The position numbers and the translations under genes were made by a program. Shown here in pieces: positions 1 to 8,458 of a stretch of 39,531 nucleotides of DNA; within the stretch, counting starts at the first letter, position 1; each line of letters starts with the position of its first letter. This stretch comes from DAOTTX01 sp034437515. Its GTDB lineage: Bacteria; Chloroflexota; Anaerolineae; Aggregatilineales; Phototrophicaceae. The notes below the pieces were generated by a model. That model worked only from the letters and a program-made list of their open reading frames with translations. It was not told the origin of the DNA and did not search any database. The stretch spans positions 1 to 39,531 of the forward strand of contig DAOTTX010000527.1 in assembly GCA_034437515.1 (NCBI GenBank), given 5' to 3'.

Positions 1-218
1 AGCGTAGGCATGTTGCACCACCTGTTGATTCATTCAAGAAAAACCAACAGATGCCATACCTGCGTGTTTTTTACCAGTCACAACTCTCATTTAGCGGAAA
101 GTAGAGGATAATAGAAGCAGGGATAACCCGGCGTGGTCGCCTTGGGCAGGTTGCTCCTGCTATTCGGACGATTCTAATTGGTTTGTCCATTAGGGGGGCG
201 ATACAGAAGATGAATATT

Positions 219-247
219 TTGACAGGTCACCGAAAATGCGCTAGAGT
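219..247 (+). promoter_or_regulatory. Promoter of the sugar ABC operon
   Basis: A perfect -35 hexamer TTGACA (219-224), a 17-nt spacer and TAGAGT (242-247, four of six matches to TATAAT) sit just upstream of the ABC ATPase gene. The predicted transcription start falls inside the operator at 251-262, which fits repression by a LacI-family protein. The upstream bases 1-218 hold no gene or structure that I recognise. Confidence 0.65.
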
Positions 248-250
248 AAA

Positions 251-262
251 GTAAACGTTTAC
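251..262. promoter_or_regulatory. LacI-family operator, perfect 12-bp palindrome
   Basis: GTAAACGTTTAC is a perfect palindrome with the central CG typical of LacI/GalR-family sites (compare the cre consensus). It lies immediately after the -10 element, so binding would block initiation. The LacI-family gene two positions down the operon is the obvious ligand-responsive repressor. The same 12-mer occurs again at 16663-16674. Confidence 0.8.
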
Positions 263-292
263 ATAAAATTGCGGCTAAACCAATATATTGCC

Positions 293-1060
293 ATGCTATC
301 TTTATTATCCATTCAAAATATCACGAAGTCTTTCGGCGCGGTGCAAGCCTTAAAAGGGATCAGCTTTGAGGTTGAGCCGCGTCAGGTCGTCGCGCTCGTC
401 GGTGACAACGGCGCGGGGAAATCCACACTGGTCAAGATCATCTCTGGCGTTCACCAGCCGACGAGTGGTGATCTGCTGCTCAACGGACAACAAGTGCGTT
501 TTAAAGACCCGGCGGACGCCCTTCAACTGGGCATCGAGACGGTTTACCAGCACCTCGCACTCATCGAACAACTCGATGTCGCTGATAACGTCTACCTCGG
601 ACGCGAAAGCACCCGTTTTGGTAAAATTGGCGAGTGGCTCGGCATCTTAGATCGTCCGTCCATGCGCGAAAACACACAGGACGCGCTCAGCGACCTGCAC
701 ATTAAAATCCCCGCGCCGACGCTCGCCGTGCGCAGCATGAGCGGCGGTCAGCGGCAGGCCGTCGCCATCGGACGTGCGATCACCTGGGGGCGGCAACTGC
801 TCATCCTTGACGAGCCGACCGCCGCGCTCGGTGTAGAAGAAACCGAGCAAGTGTTGAGTATGATCGAACGATTGCGGAAAACCACCGACATGAGCTTGCT
901 GGTCATCAGCCACAACATGCAAGATGTTTACCGCATTGCGGATAAAATCGTCGTGTTGCGACAGGGGCAACACGTCGCCACCTTAGAGGGCAAAGCCACC
1001 GACCCGCAAGAAATCGTCGCCTACATCACCGGTGCAAAAGCAGGTAATATCCAGGCATAG
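293..1060 (+). CDS. Sugar ABC transporter ATP-binding protein (single NBD)
   Basis: This is the ATPase of a CUT2-type sugar importer, which powers uptake from the cytoplasmic face of the membrane. The 255-residue protein has Walker A GDNGAGKST (37-45), the ABC signature MSGGQ (149-153), Walker B LLILDE (169-174) and the H-loop His207. CUT2 ATPases such as RbsA or XylG usually carry two fused nucleotide-binding domains of about 500 residues. This one has only one, like FrcA of the fructose system, so it would act as a homodimer. I chose ATG 293 because the protein then starts at the first beta strand; a TTG at 269 is in frame but lies too close to the operator. No clear ribosome binding site is visible. 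The permease and binding protein follow in the same operon. Confidence 0.9.
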   Translation: MLSLLSIQNITKSFGAVQALKGISFEVEPRQVVALVGDNGAGKSTLVKIISGVHQPTSGDLLLNGQQVRFKDPADALQLGIETVYQHLALIEQLDVADNVYLGRESTRFGKIGEWLGILDRPSMRENTQDALSDLHIKIPAPTLAVRSMSGGQRQAVAIGRAITWGRQLLILDEPTAALGVEETEQVLSMIERLRKTTDMSLLVISHNMQDVYRIADKIVVLRQGQHVATLEGKATDPQEIVAYITGAKAGNIQA

Positions 1061-1062
1061 TG

Positions 1063-1082
1063 ATCCTTGATTGAACAAGGAT
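1063..1082. other. Intergenic hairpin after the ATPase gene
   Basis: ATCCTTG and CAAGGAT form a perfect 7-bp stem with a 6-nt loop, starting two bases after the ATPase stop codon. There is no T-run, so it is more likely an RNA-stability or processing hairpin than a terminator. It could adjust the level of the LacI regulator relative to the ATPase. Confidence 0.45.
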
Positions 1083-1117
1083 AAACAAAATTAAATTTTA
1101 TATAAAGGCGTTGATCT

Positions 1118-2155
1118 ATGGCTACCATGAAAGAAGTCGCGGAAAATGCCGAAGTCTCTATCGCTACTGTTTCAAGAGTGATAAACGACTCCGGTTACGT
1201 CAGTCCTGATCTCGAAGAGCGTGTACGTGAGGCGATGGAATCGCTCAACTATCAACCGAGTTCATTGGCCCGCAGCCTGCGCCGTAAGGAAACATTGACT
1301 ATCGGCGTGTTGATCCCACAACTTGACCATCCCTTCTTTAGCACCCTGTGTTTTGCGATTGAAAAATCACTATTCGCTAAAGGCTACCGCGCTCTGATTT
1401 GCAGCGCGGAAGAAGACCGTGACAAAGAACATGCCTACATCGAGATGCTCGTGCGGCAGCGCGTAGATGGTGTTATCATCGTCCCCACCGGTCACAGCAT
1501 TGAGAACATTCGGATGTTACTAAGCCAGCGCGTCCCCATTATCATGGTAGACCGTGACATGCCGGAAGTGGACGTGAGCAAAGTATTGACGGATAACCGG
1601 CACGGCGGTTACGTCGGTACACGCTATCTGCTGGAGCAAGGTCATCGGAATATCGGGGTCATCGGTACCCCGTCATACAGCGAACCCATGCACGATCGTA
1701 TTCGTGGTGTACGTGCAGCCCTTAACGAATATAACATCGACGCCCGGCCTGACTTAATGGTGACCGGCACCGTGCAGCAGTTCGAGATGGGTTACAACAC
1801 GACGCGACAATTTTTCCAACAGCCTGACCCACCGAGCGCCATTTTCGCCCTTACCGATGTGATTGCGATTGGTGTCATGCACGCTGCCGCCAGAGCGGGG
1901 TTAAAGTTGCCGGGTGACTTGTCGATCATGGGGTTTGACGATATACCGATGGCATCTTATGTCATACCGACGCTGACGACCGTCGCCCAACCGATCTACG
2001 AAATGGGCGAAACCGCCGCCGAGTTAATGCTGCGGCACATTCAGCAAAAAATACCGGCGGAAACACGAAACCTGAAGACGACATTACACACACGCGAATC
2101 AACAGCGTCCCTGAAGCCTCAACACACCGACGCAAATAACCTACAACACCCATAA
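1118..2155 (+). CDS. LacI/GalR-family transcriptional regulator
   Basis: This 345-residue DNA-binding repressor is the likely sugar-responsive regulator of the surrounding operon. Residues 2-47 form the LacI helix-turn-helix, with the recognition segment SIATVSRVIND, followed by the hinge helix region (SLARSLRR). Residues 60-335 are a periplasmic-binding-protein-like effector domain, with the typical GVLIPQLDHPFF start, the FALTDVIAIGVM segment and the SIMGFDDIPMASY motif. The family binds palindromes with a central CG, and GTAAACGTTTAC at 251-262 is such a site, so autoregulation is expected. The gene lies between the ATPase and permease genes, an unusual internal position for a regulator. 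The sugar ligand cannot be read from the sequence. Confidence 0.93.
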   Translation: MATMKEVAENAEVSIATVSRVINDSGYVSPDLEERVREAMESLNYQPSSLARSLRRKETLTIGVLIPQLDHPFFSTLCFAIEKSLFAKGYRALICSAEEDRDKEHAYIEMLVRQRVDGVIIVPTGHSIENIRMLLSQRVPIIMVDRDMPEVDVSKVLTDNRHGGYVGTRYLLEQGHRNIGVIGTPSYSEPMHDRIRGVRAALNEYNIDARPDLMVTGTVQQFEMGYNTTRQFFQQPDPPSAIFALTDVIAIGVMHAAARAGLKLPGDLSIMGFDDIPMASYVIPTLTTVAQPIYEMGETAAELMLRHIQQKIPAETRNLKTTLHTRESTASLKPQHTDANNLQHP

Positions 2156-2159
2156 GGTC

Positions 2160-2258
2160 AGGACTTTCGCTTGAGAATATCAGGAAAGTTCAAGACCGTT
2201 CAAAATTCAGAAATTTGACCCATTAAAACCTTTTATGAACAATCTGAGCGAAAGTCCT
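2160..2258. other. Long-range inverted repeat between regulator and permease genes
   Basis: AGGACTTTCGCT (2160-2171) is perfectly complementary to AGCGAAAGTCCT (2247-2258), enclosing 75 bases that contain a further imperfect hairpin around 2198-2219. The whole intergenic region could fold into one structure that ends just before the permease ribosome binding site. No open reading frame is supported here. The function is unknown; an attenuator or a binding site pair is possible. Confidence 0.5.
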
Positions 2259-2272
2259 AAAGGTAAAAGATA

Positions 2273-3343
2273 ATGGCTACACTCCAACCTGAAAATACCG
2301 CCACAGACCAGCGACCTCTGCTCGGTCGGCAGCGTGTGCTGGAATTCATCGCCCGGTATGGCATCTTTTTGGTGTTGTTGGCGCTGGTGGTTGCGATGGC
2401 AATCGCCACACCCCTCATCCGTGACGGACGCCAGTTGTTCCTCGACGTCGATAACTTCTTGCAGGTCGCGCAACAAGCATCCATTAACGCCATCATCGCC
2501 ATCGGCATGACGTTCATCATCACCAGCGGCGGCATTGATCTGTCGGTTGGATCGCTGGTCGGCTTGACCGGTGTGGTGACCGCACTGGTGCTACGTGACG
2601 TCAATTTCATGTTCTTCGATGTGAACTTCGGCATCCCTATCGGCATCCTCACAGCGATGATCGTCGGCACGTTGGGAGGCCTTTTCAACGGCTTTTTGAT
2701 TACCATATTGCGATTAAGTCCGTTCATCGCTACATTGGGCACACTCGGTATTTTTCGTGGGTTGGCGCTGGTCATCGCGGACGGTCGAGCGATTTATCCG
2801 CGCACCACAGATACAGGCTTCGCCGGGTTCCGCGCCTTCCTTGACGCGACATCCGCACGGGTGGGCGGTGAGGTCTCCATCGCGATTATCGTCGCCGGGG
2901 TGGTGACGGTCATCGCGCTGCTGCTGCTGACTCAAACCAAGTTCGGCAAATACACCATTGCTATCGGCGGCAACGAAGAGACAACACGGTTGGCGGGCAT
3001 CCCCGTGAGGCGTTATAAAATGGGTATCTATGCGTTAGGCGGTCTGCTGACCGGCATCGCCGGGGCGCTGCTGATGAGCCGGTTGAACTCCGGTGACCCG
3101 ACCTTCGGGCGTCTGTTTGAGCTGGACGCCATCGCCGCAGCGGTGATGGGCGGCACCAGCCTCGCCGGGGGTGAGGGTTCGATCCTGGGTACGCTAGTCG
3201 GCGCATTGATTATCAGCCTGGTGCAAAACGCGATGAACTTATGGAATATCCCGTCGTTCTGGCAGCAGTTCATCATCGGTCTGGTGATCGTGCTGGCGGT
3301 CATGTTAGACCAATGGCGCAAAAGCCAGACACAACAGGTGTAG
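2273..3343 (+). CDS. Sugar ABC transporter permease, RbsC/XylH type
   Basis: This 356-residue integral membrane protein forms the translocation channel of the sugar importer. Hydrophobic segments run from about residue 25 to 345. The family signature SGGIDLSVGSLVGL is present near residue 85. The C-terminal half has the conserved LAGIPVRRYKMGIYALGG and AAAVMGGTSLAGGEGS segments of the BPD_transp_2 family, which contact the ATPase. ATG 2273 is preceded by AAAGG at a suitable distance. The short N-terminal tail before the first membrane segment is polar. The gene shares an operon with the ATPase (upstream) and the binding protein (downstream), which together complete the transporter. The substrate is not readable from the permease. 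Confidence 0.93.
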   Translation: MATLQPENTATDQRPLLGRQRVLEFIARYGIFLVLLALVVAMAIATPLIRDGRQLFLDVDNFLQVAQQASINAIIAIGMTFIITSGGIDLSVGSLVGLTGVVTALVLRDVNFMFFDVNFGIPIGILTAMIVGTLGGLFNGFLITILRLSPFIATLGTLGIFRGLALVIADGRAIYPRTTDTGFAGFRAFLDATSARVGGEVSIAIIVAGVVTVIALLLLTQTKFGKYTIAIGGNEETTRLAGIPVRRYKMGIYALGGLLTGIAGALLMSRLNSGDPTFGRLFELDAIAAAVMGGTSLAGGEGSILGTLVGALIISLVQNAMNLWNIPSFWQQFIIGLVIVLAVMLDQWRKSQTQQV

Positions 3344-3473
3344 TATAATAGAGACATGGCTGTAAGGGGGTGAGGGCAGAGCAAAAGACACAGATACGAC
3401 AAGATCGTTGTTATGCATCGCCGTAAATTAGAACCGTTTCGATGTTTATTTGAGACAAGGAGCAAGATTTTTC

Positions 3474-5312
3474 ATGCGTAAACTTACAGGATTACTACTT
3501 ATTGTGGCACTGCTGCTATTGGCAGTCGCCCCAATGACCACCGCACAGGATGACGAGGGCGAGGACGATACGATTCGTATCGGCGCGCTGGTCAAAAACC
3601 TGGATAACACCTACTTCCTGACCATGCAGGAAGGCTACGAGTTCGCCGCCGAGCGTTATGGCATTGAGATCGAAGTCGGCGCGACACCGACCGAAGACGC
3701 CGCCGAAGAACAACTTGCCATCCTCGAAGGTTGGCTGAACGAAGGGGACTTCGACGCCTTCATCGTCACGCCCTTCCGCGCCACCAGCTTGAACAGTGCG
3801 CTGGAAATGGCGACCGAGCAGGGCATCCCGTTGATTAACATCGACGAGCTGATCCCCGGTGATGCGGTGGCTGGCATCGACCTCGCCACGCAGATCGCCT
3901 CAAACAACGTCCGTGCCGGTGAGTTCGCCGCGCAAGCCGTGTTAGATAACGTCAGCGCAGGGGCGCAGGTCGCGGTCATCGAAGGCGCACCCGGCACCAC
4001 CAGTAGCATCGACCGTGTCGCCGGTTTTACCAACACGGTTGAAGCTGCGGGGCTAGAAGTGGTCGCCAGCCAGACGGCAAACTGGGATCGCGCCGAGGCG
4101 TTCAACGTCGCCACCAACATCATCCAGGGCAACCCGGAGATCGAAGCGATCTTCGCCGCCAATGACGGTATGGGTCTGGGTGCGCTGGAAGCGGTCGAAG
4201 CGGCTGGCCTGGGTGACCAGATCAGCGTCATCAGCGTGGACGCCATCCCCGAAGCCTTGGACGCCGTGCGTGACCAGCGTCTGCTGGGGACGGTCGCACA
4301 GTATCCCGATGAGATGGCGGTGCTGGCAGTCGAGGCCATGCTAAAGGTGCTCGATGGTCGCCCAGTCGCGCCGGAGATCGAATCCCCGGTTGTGTTGATT
4401 ACGTCCGAGAACGTCGATAGTGCGGGGAGCCAGCTTGGTGACCCGGCAATTGGCGATCTGCAAATCGGCGGTGTGACCAAGAACCTGGATAACACCTTCT
4501 TCCTGACCATGATTGACGGTTACGAGATGGCAGCGGCTGACCTGGGGATCGAGGTGGTCACCGGTGCGACACCGAACGAAGACGCCGCTGAGGAACAACT
4601 CGGCATCCTCGAAGGGTGGTTGAACGAAGGTGGGTTCGATGGCTTCGCCGTGACGCCCTTCCGCGCCACCAGCTTAAACAGCGCCCTGGCAACAGCCAGC
4701 GAACAGGGTCTGCCCATCGTCAACCTTGACGAGCTGATCCCTGAAGACTCCATCGCCGATGAAATCGACATCGCCACGCGGATTGCATCCGACAACGTGC
4801 GTGCCGGTTCATTAGCGGGCGGTCTTGTGCTGGATAGCGTCGATGCAGGCGCACAGGTCGCGGTCATCGAAGGCGCACCCGGCACATCCAGCAGCATTGA
4901 CCGTGTCGCCGGTTTCACCGACACCGTCGTTGAAGGTGGCCTGGACGTGGTCGCCAGCCAGACGGCAAACTGGGATCGCGCCGAGGCGTTTAACGTCGCC
5001 ACCAATATCATCCAGGGCAACCCGGATCTGGTCGCGATCTTCGCCGCCAATGACGGTATGGGTCTGGGCGCGGTCGAAGCGGTTGAGGCAGCTGGTCTAT
5101 CCGATCAGATCATGGTCGTCAGTGTGGACGCCATCCCCGAAGCACTGGATGCCGTCGAAGCCGGTCGCCTTGCCGGTACGGTCGCACAGTTCCCCGATGA
5201 GATGGCCTACCTCGCGGTAGAAGCACTCATCAAGTTGACTGAAGGCCGCCCGGTCGCACCGTTCATCGAATCACCGGTGGTCATCTACACCCAAGACAAC
5301 CTACCGGAATAA
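3474..5312 (+). CDS. Tandem-duplicated sugar-binding protein (two fused domains)
   Basis: This 612-residue exported protein captures the sugar for the ABC importer. A signal peptide (about residues 1-24, ending near TTAQDD) is followed by two complete Peripla_BP_4 (ribose-binding-like) domains, roughly residues 32-320 and 328-612. Usual family members have one domain of about 300-350 residues. The halves are very similar, for example KNLDNT, EEQL-ILEGWLNEG, PFRATSLNSA and SQTANWDRAEAFNVAT recur with a 295-296 codon offset, so the duplication looks recent. There is no lipobox cysteine. ATG 3474 is chosen over TTG 3450 because AAGGAG (3457-3462) and the signal peptide fit it. Two linked domains could raise the local capture rate or have split ligand preferences; that is inference. 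Confidence 0.92.
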   Translation: MRKLTGLLLIVALLLLAVAPMTTAQDDEGEDDTIRIGALVKNLDNTYFLTMQEGYEFAAERYGIEIEVGATPTEDAAEEQLAILEGWLNEGDFDAFIVTPFRATSLNSALEMATEQGIPLINIDELIPGDAVAGIDLATQIASNNVRAGEFAAQAVLDNVSAGAQVAVIEGAPGTTSSIDRVAGFTNTVEAAGLEVVASQTANWDRAEAFNVATNIIQGNPEIEAIFAANDGMGLGALEAVEAAGLGDQISVISVDAIPEALDAVRDQRLLGTVAQYPDEMAVLAVEAMLKVLDGRPVAPEIESPVVLITSENVDSAGSQLGDPAIGDLQIGGVTKNLDNTFFLTMIDGYEMAAADLGIEVVTGATPNEDAAEEQLGILEGWLNEGGFDGFAVTPFRATSLNSALATASEQGLPIVNLDELIPEDSIADEIDIATRIASDNVRAGSLAGGLVLDSVDAGAQVAVIEGAPGTSSSIDRVAGFTDTVVEGGLDVVASQTANWDRAEAFNVATNIIQGNPDLVAIFAANDGMGLGAVEAVEAAGLSDQIMVVSVDAIPEALDAVEAGRLAGTVAQFPDEMAYLAVEALIKLTEGRPVAPFIESPVVIYTQDNLPE

Positions 5313-5327
5313 CCACATCAACATCGG

Positions 5328-5358
5328 GGGCGGCACTACAATCGAAGTGGTGCCGCCC
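5328..5358. other. Strong intergenic hairpin after the binding-protein gene
   Basis: GGGCGGCACTAC (5328-5339) pairs with GTGGTGCCGCCC (5347-5358) over 12 bp with a single G-T wobble and a 7-nt loop. No T-run follows, so this is not a canonical terminator. Its position after the binding-protein gene and before the catabolic genes fits the known pattern where a 3' hairpin stabilises binding-protein mRNA and lowers downstream expression. Confidence 0.6.
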
Positions 5359-5391
5359 TCATACCCTACAAATCCTTGAGAAAGTAAGCTC

Positions 5392-6846
5392 ATGCTGCTT
5401 GCCATTGATATTGGCACATCGAGTGCCAAAGCTATTACAATGAACCCACAGACCGCAAAGATTATCGCGGTCGCTGCCGCAGAATACCCGGTGCGTAAAC
5501 CGCTCCCTGACCGCGCCGAACAAGACCCGGCGGATTGGTGGTCTGCGGTGATTGAGGTCGTGCGCAAGGTCAGCGCGGATGTTCAAATTAGCGCAATCGG
5601 CCTTACCGGGCAGATGCACGGCACCGTTCTATTAGACGCCGCTCACCAGCCGATCCAACATGCCATTATCTGGGCGGATCAACGCAGCGCGGCGACGGTG
5701 GAAGCCATGCCCGACCGGACGACGGTTACGGGCACCCGTCCCGCTGCTGGTTTTATGGCGTCCACACTAGCCTGGTCGCGTGACTATGCGCCGGAAGTGC
5801 TCGACCGCGCACAGCACGCCTTGCTCCCCAAAGATTATGTGCGGCTCAAGCTCACCGGCGAATTAGCGACCGACATCAGTGACGCGGCATCAACCGCACT
5901 TTTCGATGTGCGAGCGGGTGACTGGTCGGATGAAGTCATCAGGGCACTGGGCCTGCCGCGTGCGATTTTTCCACAGGTGTTAGGCTCCGCGCAGATCGCC
6001 GGGCGGTTGACCTCCACTGCCGCTGATGCACTCGGCTTGCCGGCTGGAATTCCGGTCGTCGCCGGTTGTGCGGATCAGCCCGCGCAGGCTATCGCCAACG
6101 GATTGACAAGACCGGGCATCGCATCGGTGACAATCGGTACTGGTGGGCAGATATTCGTCCCTTTAAGCTTGAAGAAAGACGGCGAGTTGCCGACCGATCC
6201 ACGTTTACACGTCTTTAACCATGCCGTGCCGGGGGCGGTCTACGCACTGGGGGCCATCCTCGCGGCGGGGTTGGCATTACGCTGGTTACGCAACCTGACC
6301 GCCGCACCGGATTTCGAGACGCTCAGCATAGAAGCGGAACAGGCCGCAGCCGGTGCAAATGGCTTGCTCTTCCTGCCCTATCTCGCCGGGGAGCGCACCC
6401 CGCACATGGATCCACGCGCACGCGGTGCTTTCATCGGCCTGAGTGATTATCACACACGCGGTCATCTTGCCCGCGCGGTGATGGAAGGTGTGGCCTATGC
6501 GTTGCGCCAAACCCTCGAAATCGCCACTGGTTTAGGCGCACCCGTCAAGACCCTGATCGCTGCTGGCGGCGGTATGGAAAGTGATGTATGGCGCGGCATC
6601 GTCGCGGATGTGCTCGACTTGCCGTTGCAGCGCACGTTACAAGCAGAACAGACCTGTTTAGGTGCGGCGGTGCTTGCTGGGGTCGGCAGTGGTGATTACG
6701 CGACAATCATCGAGGGGTCGATGGCGGTTACGCAGTACAGCACCCTGACGCTGCCTCACCATCAAGCGGTGTATAATGACCGCTACGCGCAATTCGTGAC
6801 GCTCTACCCGACCTTACGCGATGATATGCATCGCCTTTCTGGCTAA
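5392..6846 (+). CDS. xylB: Xylulokinase-like FGGY carbohydrate kinase
   Basis: This 484-residue cytoplasmic kinase would phosphorylate the imported or isomerised ketose, with D-xylulose the family-typical substrate. The N-terminal ATPase-fold domain opens with AIDIGTSSAKAI and carries the GLTGQMHGTVLLD and IIWADQRSA motifs characteristic of XylB. The second domain starts near residue 220 with VVAGCADQPAQA, which supplies the catalytic Asp, and has GTGGQIF for phosphate binding. LIAAGGGMESDVWRGIVADVL near residue 385 is the C-terminal ATP-binding block. Length matches the family (about 480-500). There is no xylose isomerase nearby, but an epimerase follows, so a different ketose such as ribulose or an epimer is possible. 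The name is therefore by family and not by proven substrate. Confidence 0.85.
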   Translation: MLLAIDIGTSSAKAITMNPQTAKIIAVAAAEYPVRKPLPDRAEQDPADWWSAVIEVVRKVSADVQISAIGLTGQMHGTVLLDAAHQPIQHAIIWADQRSAATVEAMPDRTTVTGTRPAAGFMASTLAWSRDYAPEVLDRAQHALLPKDYVRLKLTGELATDISDAASTALFDVRAGDWSDEVIRALGLPRAIFPQVLGSAQIAGRLTSTAADALGLPAGIPVVAGCADQPAQAIANGLTRPGIASVTIGTGGQIFVPLSLKKDGELPTDPRLHVFNHAVPGAVYALGAILAAGLALRWLRNLTAAPDFETLSIEAEQAAAGANGLLFLPYLAGERTPHMDPRARGAFIGLSDYHTRGHLARAVMEGVAYALRQTLEIATGLGAPVKTLIAAGGGMESDVWRGIVADVLDLPLQRTLQAEQTCLGAAVLAGVGSGDYATIIEGSMAVTQYSTLTLPHHQAVYNDRYAQFVTLYPTLRDDMHRLSG

Positions 6847-6884
6847 GGTCGCATCCGAAAAACATAATCAAAGGACAAATCACT

Positions 6885-7733
6885 ATGCCAAATTATGGCG
6901 CACACGCATTTGTATGGATCGGTGAATGGAACACCGACGACGGCAATCATGCCATCAAGCAGGCCGGGGAAGTCGGCTTTAACTTTATCGAGATTCCGTT
7001 GCTGAAACCGGGTGAGTTCGACGCTGCCAGTCATCGCGCCGCGCTGGATGCCGCCGGTATCGGCGCGACCTGTTCGCTGGTACTACCGGAAGACGCACAC
7101 GCACCCGATGCACCAGAAAAAGCCCGCGACTTTCTCTATAGCGCATTGGAACAGGTTCAAGCTGTCGGTAGCCAGTATCTCGGTGGCTGCATCGCCTACT
7201 CATTAGGCACGCTCACTGGCTCACCGCCGACCAAACAAGAACGCGAGACGGTCGTGCAGGTGCTAACGGACGTCGCCGCCGAAGCTAAAAAGCGCGGCAT
7301 CACACTCGCGCTGGAAGCGTGCAACCGCTATGAAACTTATCTGTATAATTCGCTTGAAGACACCCGCGAGACGATCATCGCCACCGGCGCAGATAACCTC
7401 AAGCTCCATGCGGATACCTATCACATGAACATCGAAGAAGAGGGCTTTTACGATCCACTGGTGAAAACCGCCGATGTACTCGACTACATCCACATGAGCG
7501 AGAGTCATCGTGGGTTGGTGGGCAGTGGCACGGTTAACTGGGATGAGGTATGGCGCGGCCTGAAGGCCGCCAACTTTACCGGTAAGCTCGTACTGGAGTC
7601 GTTCGCCGCTATCAATCCCGATCTGGCGGCGGCGACTTGCTTGTGGCGTCCACCCAATCAGGGGCCGCAAGTGCTTGCTACTGAAGGATTGAAATTTCTC
7701 AAAGCCGGTGCCGTAGAACACGGACTGGCGTAA
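6885..7733 (+). CDS. Sugar epimerase, D-tagatose/D-psicose 3-epimerase family
   Basis: This 282-residue TIM-barrel enzyme likely interconverts ketoses at C3, feeding the upstream kinase. The four metal ligands of the family are visible in order: Glu in LALEACNRYETY, Asp in LKLHADTYHMNIEEE, His in YIHMSESHRG, and Glu in LVLESF. The NRYET and DTYHMNIEE segments are particularly close to D-psicose (allulose) and D-tagatose 3-epimerases. Length is typical for the family (about 280-300). ATG 6885 follows an AAAGGAC ribosome binding site. It is the last gene of the sugar operon and is followed by a hairpin. A role on L-ribulose or D-fructose cannot be excluded. Confidence 0.85.
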   Translation: MPNYGAHAFVWIGEWNTDDGNHAIKQAGEVGFNFIEIPLLKPGEFDAASHRAALDAAGIGATCSLVLPEDAHAPDAPEKARDFLYSALEQVQAVGSQYLGGCIAYSLGTLTGSPPTKQERETVVQVLTDVAAEAKKRGITLALEACNRYETYLYNSLEDTRETIIATGADNLKLHADTYHMNIEEEGFYDPLVKTADVLDYIHMSESHRGLVGSGTVNWDEVWRGLKAANFTGKLVLESFAAINPDLAAATCLWRPPNQGPQVLATEGLKFLKAGAVEHGLA

Positions 7734-7756
7734 TCGTTTTCACGGAGACGATCATA

Positions 7757-7781
7757 CGGGGCGTCCGCACGGATTGCCCCG
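7757..7781. terminator. Hairpin between convergent genes
   Basis: CGGGGC (7757-7762) and GCCCCG (7776-7781) form a 6-bp GC stem, with TCC/GGA extending it above a small internal loop. It lies between the end of the epimerase gene (+) and the end of the DUF6882 gene (-). There is no marked T-run, so termination is probable from position and not proven. Confidence 0.5.
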
Positions 7782-7786
7782 TTGTC

Positions 7787-8458
7787 TCAAACCTGTTCGG
7801 CCTCAGTATTCATCTCTACCAGTCGATTTTGCTGGTCAAATTCTGCTGCAAGTTGCTGGCCATCGCCTGTGCTGCCTCGGATGATGTTGCCAATGATATC
7901 TACTGACATTTCGTGGGATTCCAGATACCCGGCGAACGCCGCCCGATGATTGTCAACCGGCACCGATTTCAACAGTTCCGGGAATGTCGTTGTAATCCGT
8001 TGGATCGGGTGACGGTCATCTTCGGGGAAACGTGCGTCATGGATGGTCATAAACACTGCACCACCCTCGTAGGGGCCGCGATAGTAGGCGTTTGCATCGT
8101 TGTATCCGCTGGCGAACAGTGAAAAATTGTGTCCGTTATGCCGCTCATCAAGCACGACCTGCGGTACTTTTAACGGGATGATCTTCTCGCTTTCGCCAAG
8201 CGCCTTGAGTTTGTTTGCGTCTGTGAGCAGGGCCGGTGGCATATTATTGACCTCATTAGCCCAGGCCCACAACCAACTGCTGGCCTCAGTCGCTTCGGTG
8301 CCAATCACCTGCATACGATAGGATAAGTCATCTCCGAAGCTAAGTTGGCCGGCGGTCATGTCAAACGTCCAGGGACGACTACCGATGATGTCGGCAAAAA
8401 ACAATTGTTTTTCAAACGACCGTCCGACATGGCGTAAAAATAAATCTTGAAAGTCCAT
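7787..8458 (-). CDS. DUF6882-family protein
   Basis: This 223-residue protein has no signal peptide and no membrane segment. It has the block LSFGDDLSYRMQVIGTEA followed by SSWLWAWANE, which I associate with the DUF6882 family of unknown function. The central part has a recurrent small-domain pattern (SLFASGYNDANAYYRGPYEGGAVFMTI), suggesting a mixed alpha/beta soluble fold. The start is supported by GAGGAG upstream of ATG 8458. It is transcribed towards the sugar operon but shows no functional link to it. The family name is from memory of conserved motifs; function is unknown. Confidence 0.75.
   Translation of the reverse strand: MDFQDLFLRHVGRSFEKQLFFADIIGSRPWTFDMTAGQLSFGDDLSYRMQVIGTEATEASSWLWAWANEVNNMPPALLTDANKLKALGESEKIIPLKVPQVVLDERHNGHNFSLFASGYNDANAYYRGPYEGGAVFMTIHDARFPEDDRHPIQRITTTFPELLKSVPVDNHRAAFAGYLESHEMSVDIIGNIIRGSTGDGQQLAAEFDQQNRLVEMNTEAEQV

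Noticed and set aside
1..218. Possible end of an upstream gene or an RNA gene at the left edge
   Set aside because: All frames are broken by stops and there is no stable fold or conserved motif that I can identify.
3344..3349. TATAAT directly after the permease stop codon, possible promoter for the binding-protein gene
   Set aside because: There is no acceptable -35 at 16-18 nt upstream; it overlaps the stop codon region and is likely chance.
3656..5050. Two Ser/Ala-rich antisense frames in the binding-protein gene
   Set aside because: They repeat with the same period as the gene duplication, so they are only mirror frames of the duplicated coding sequence.
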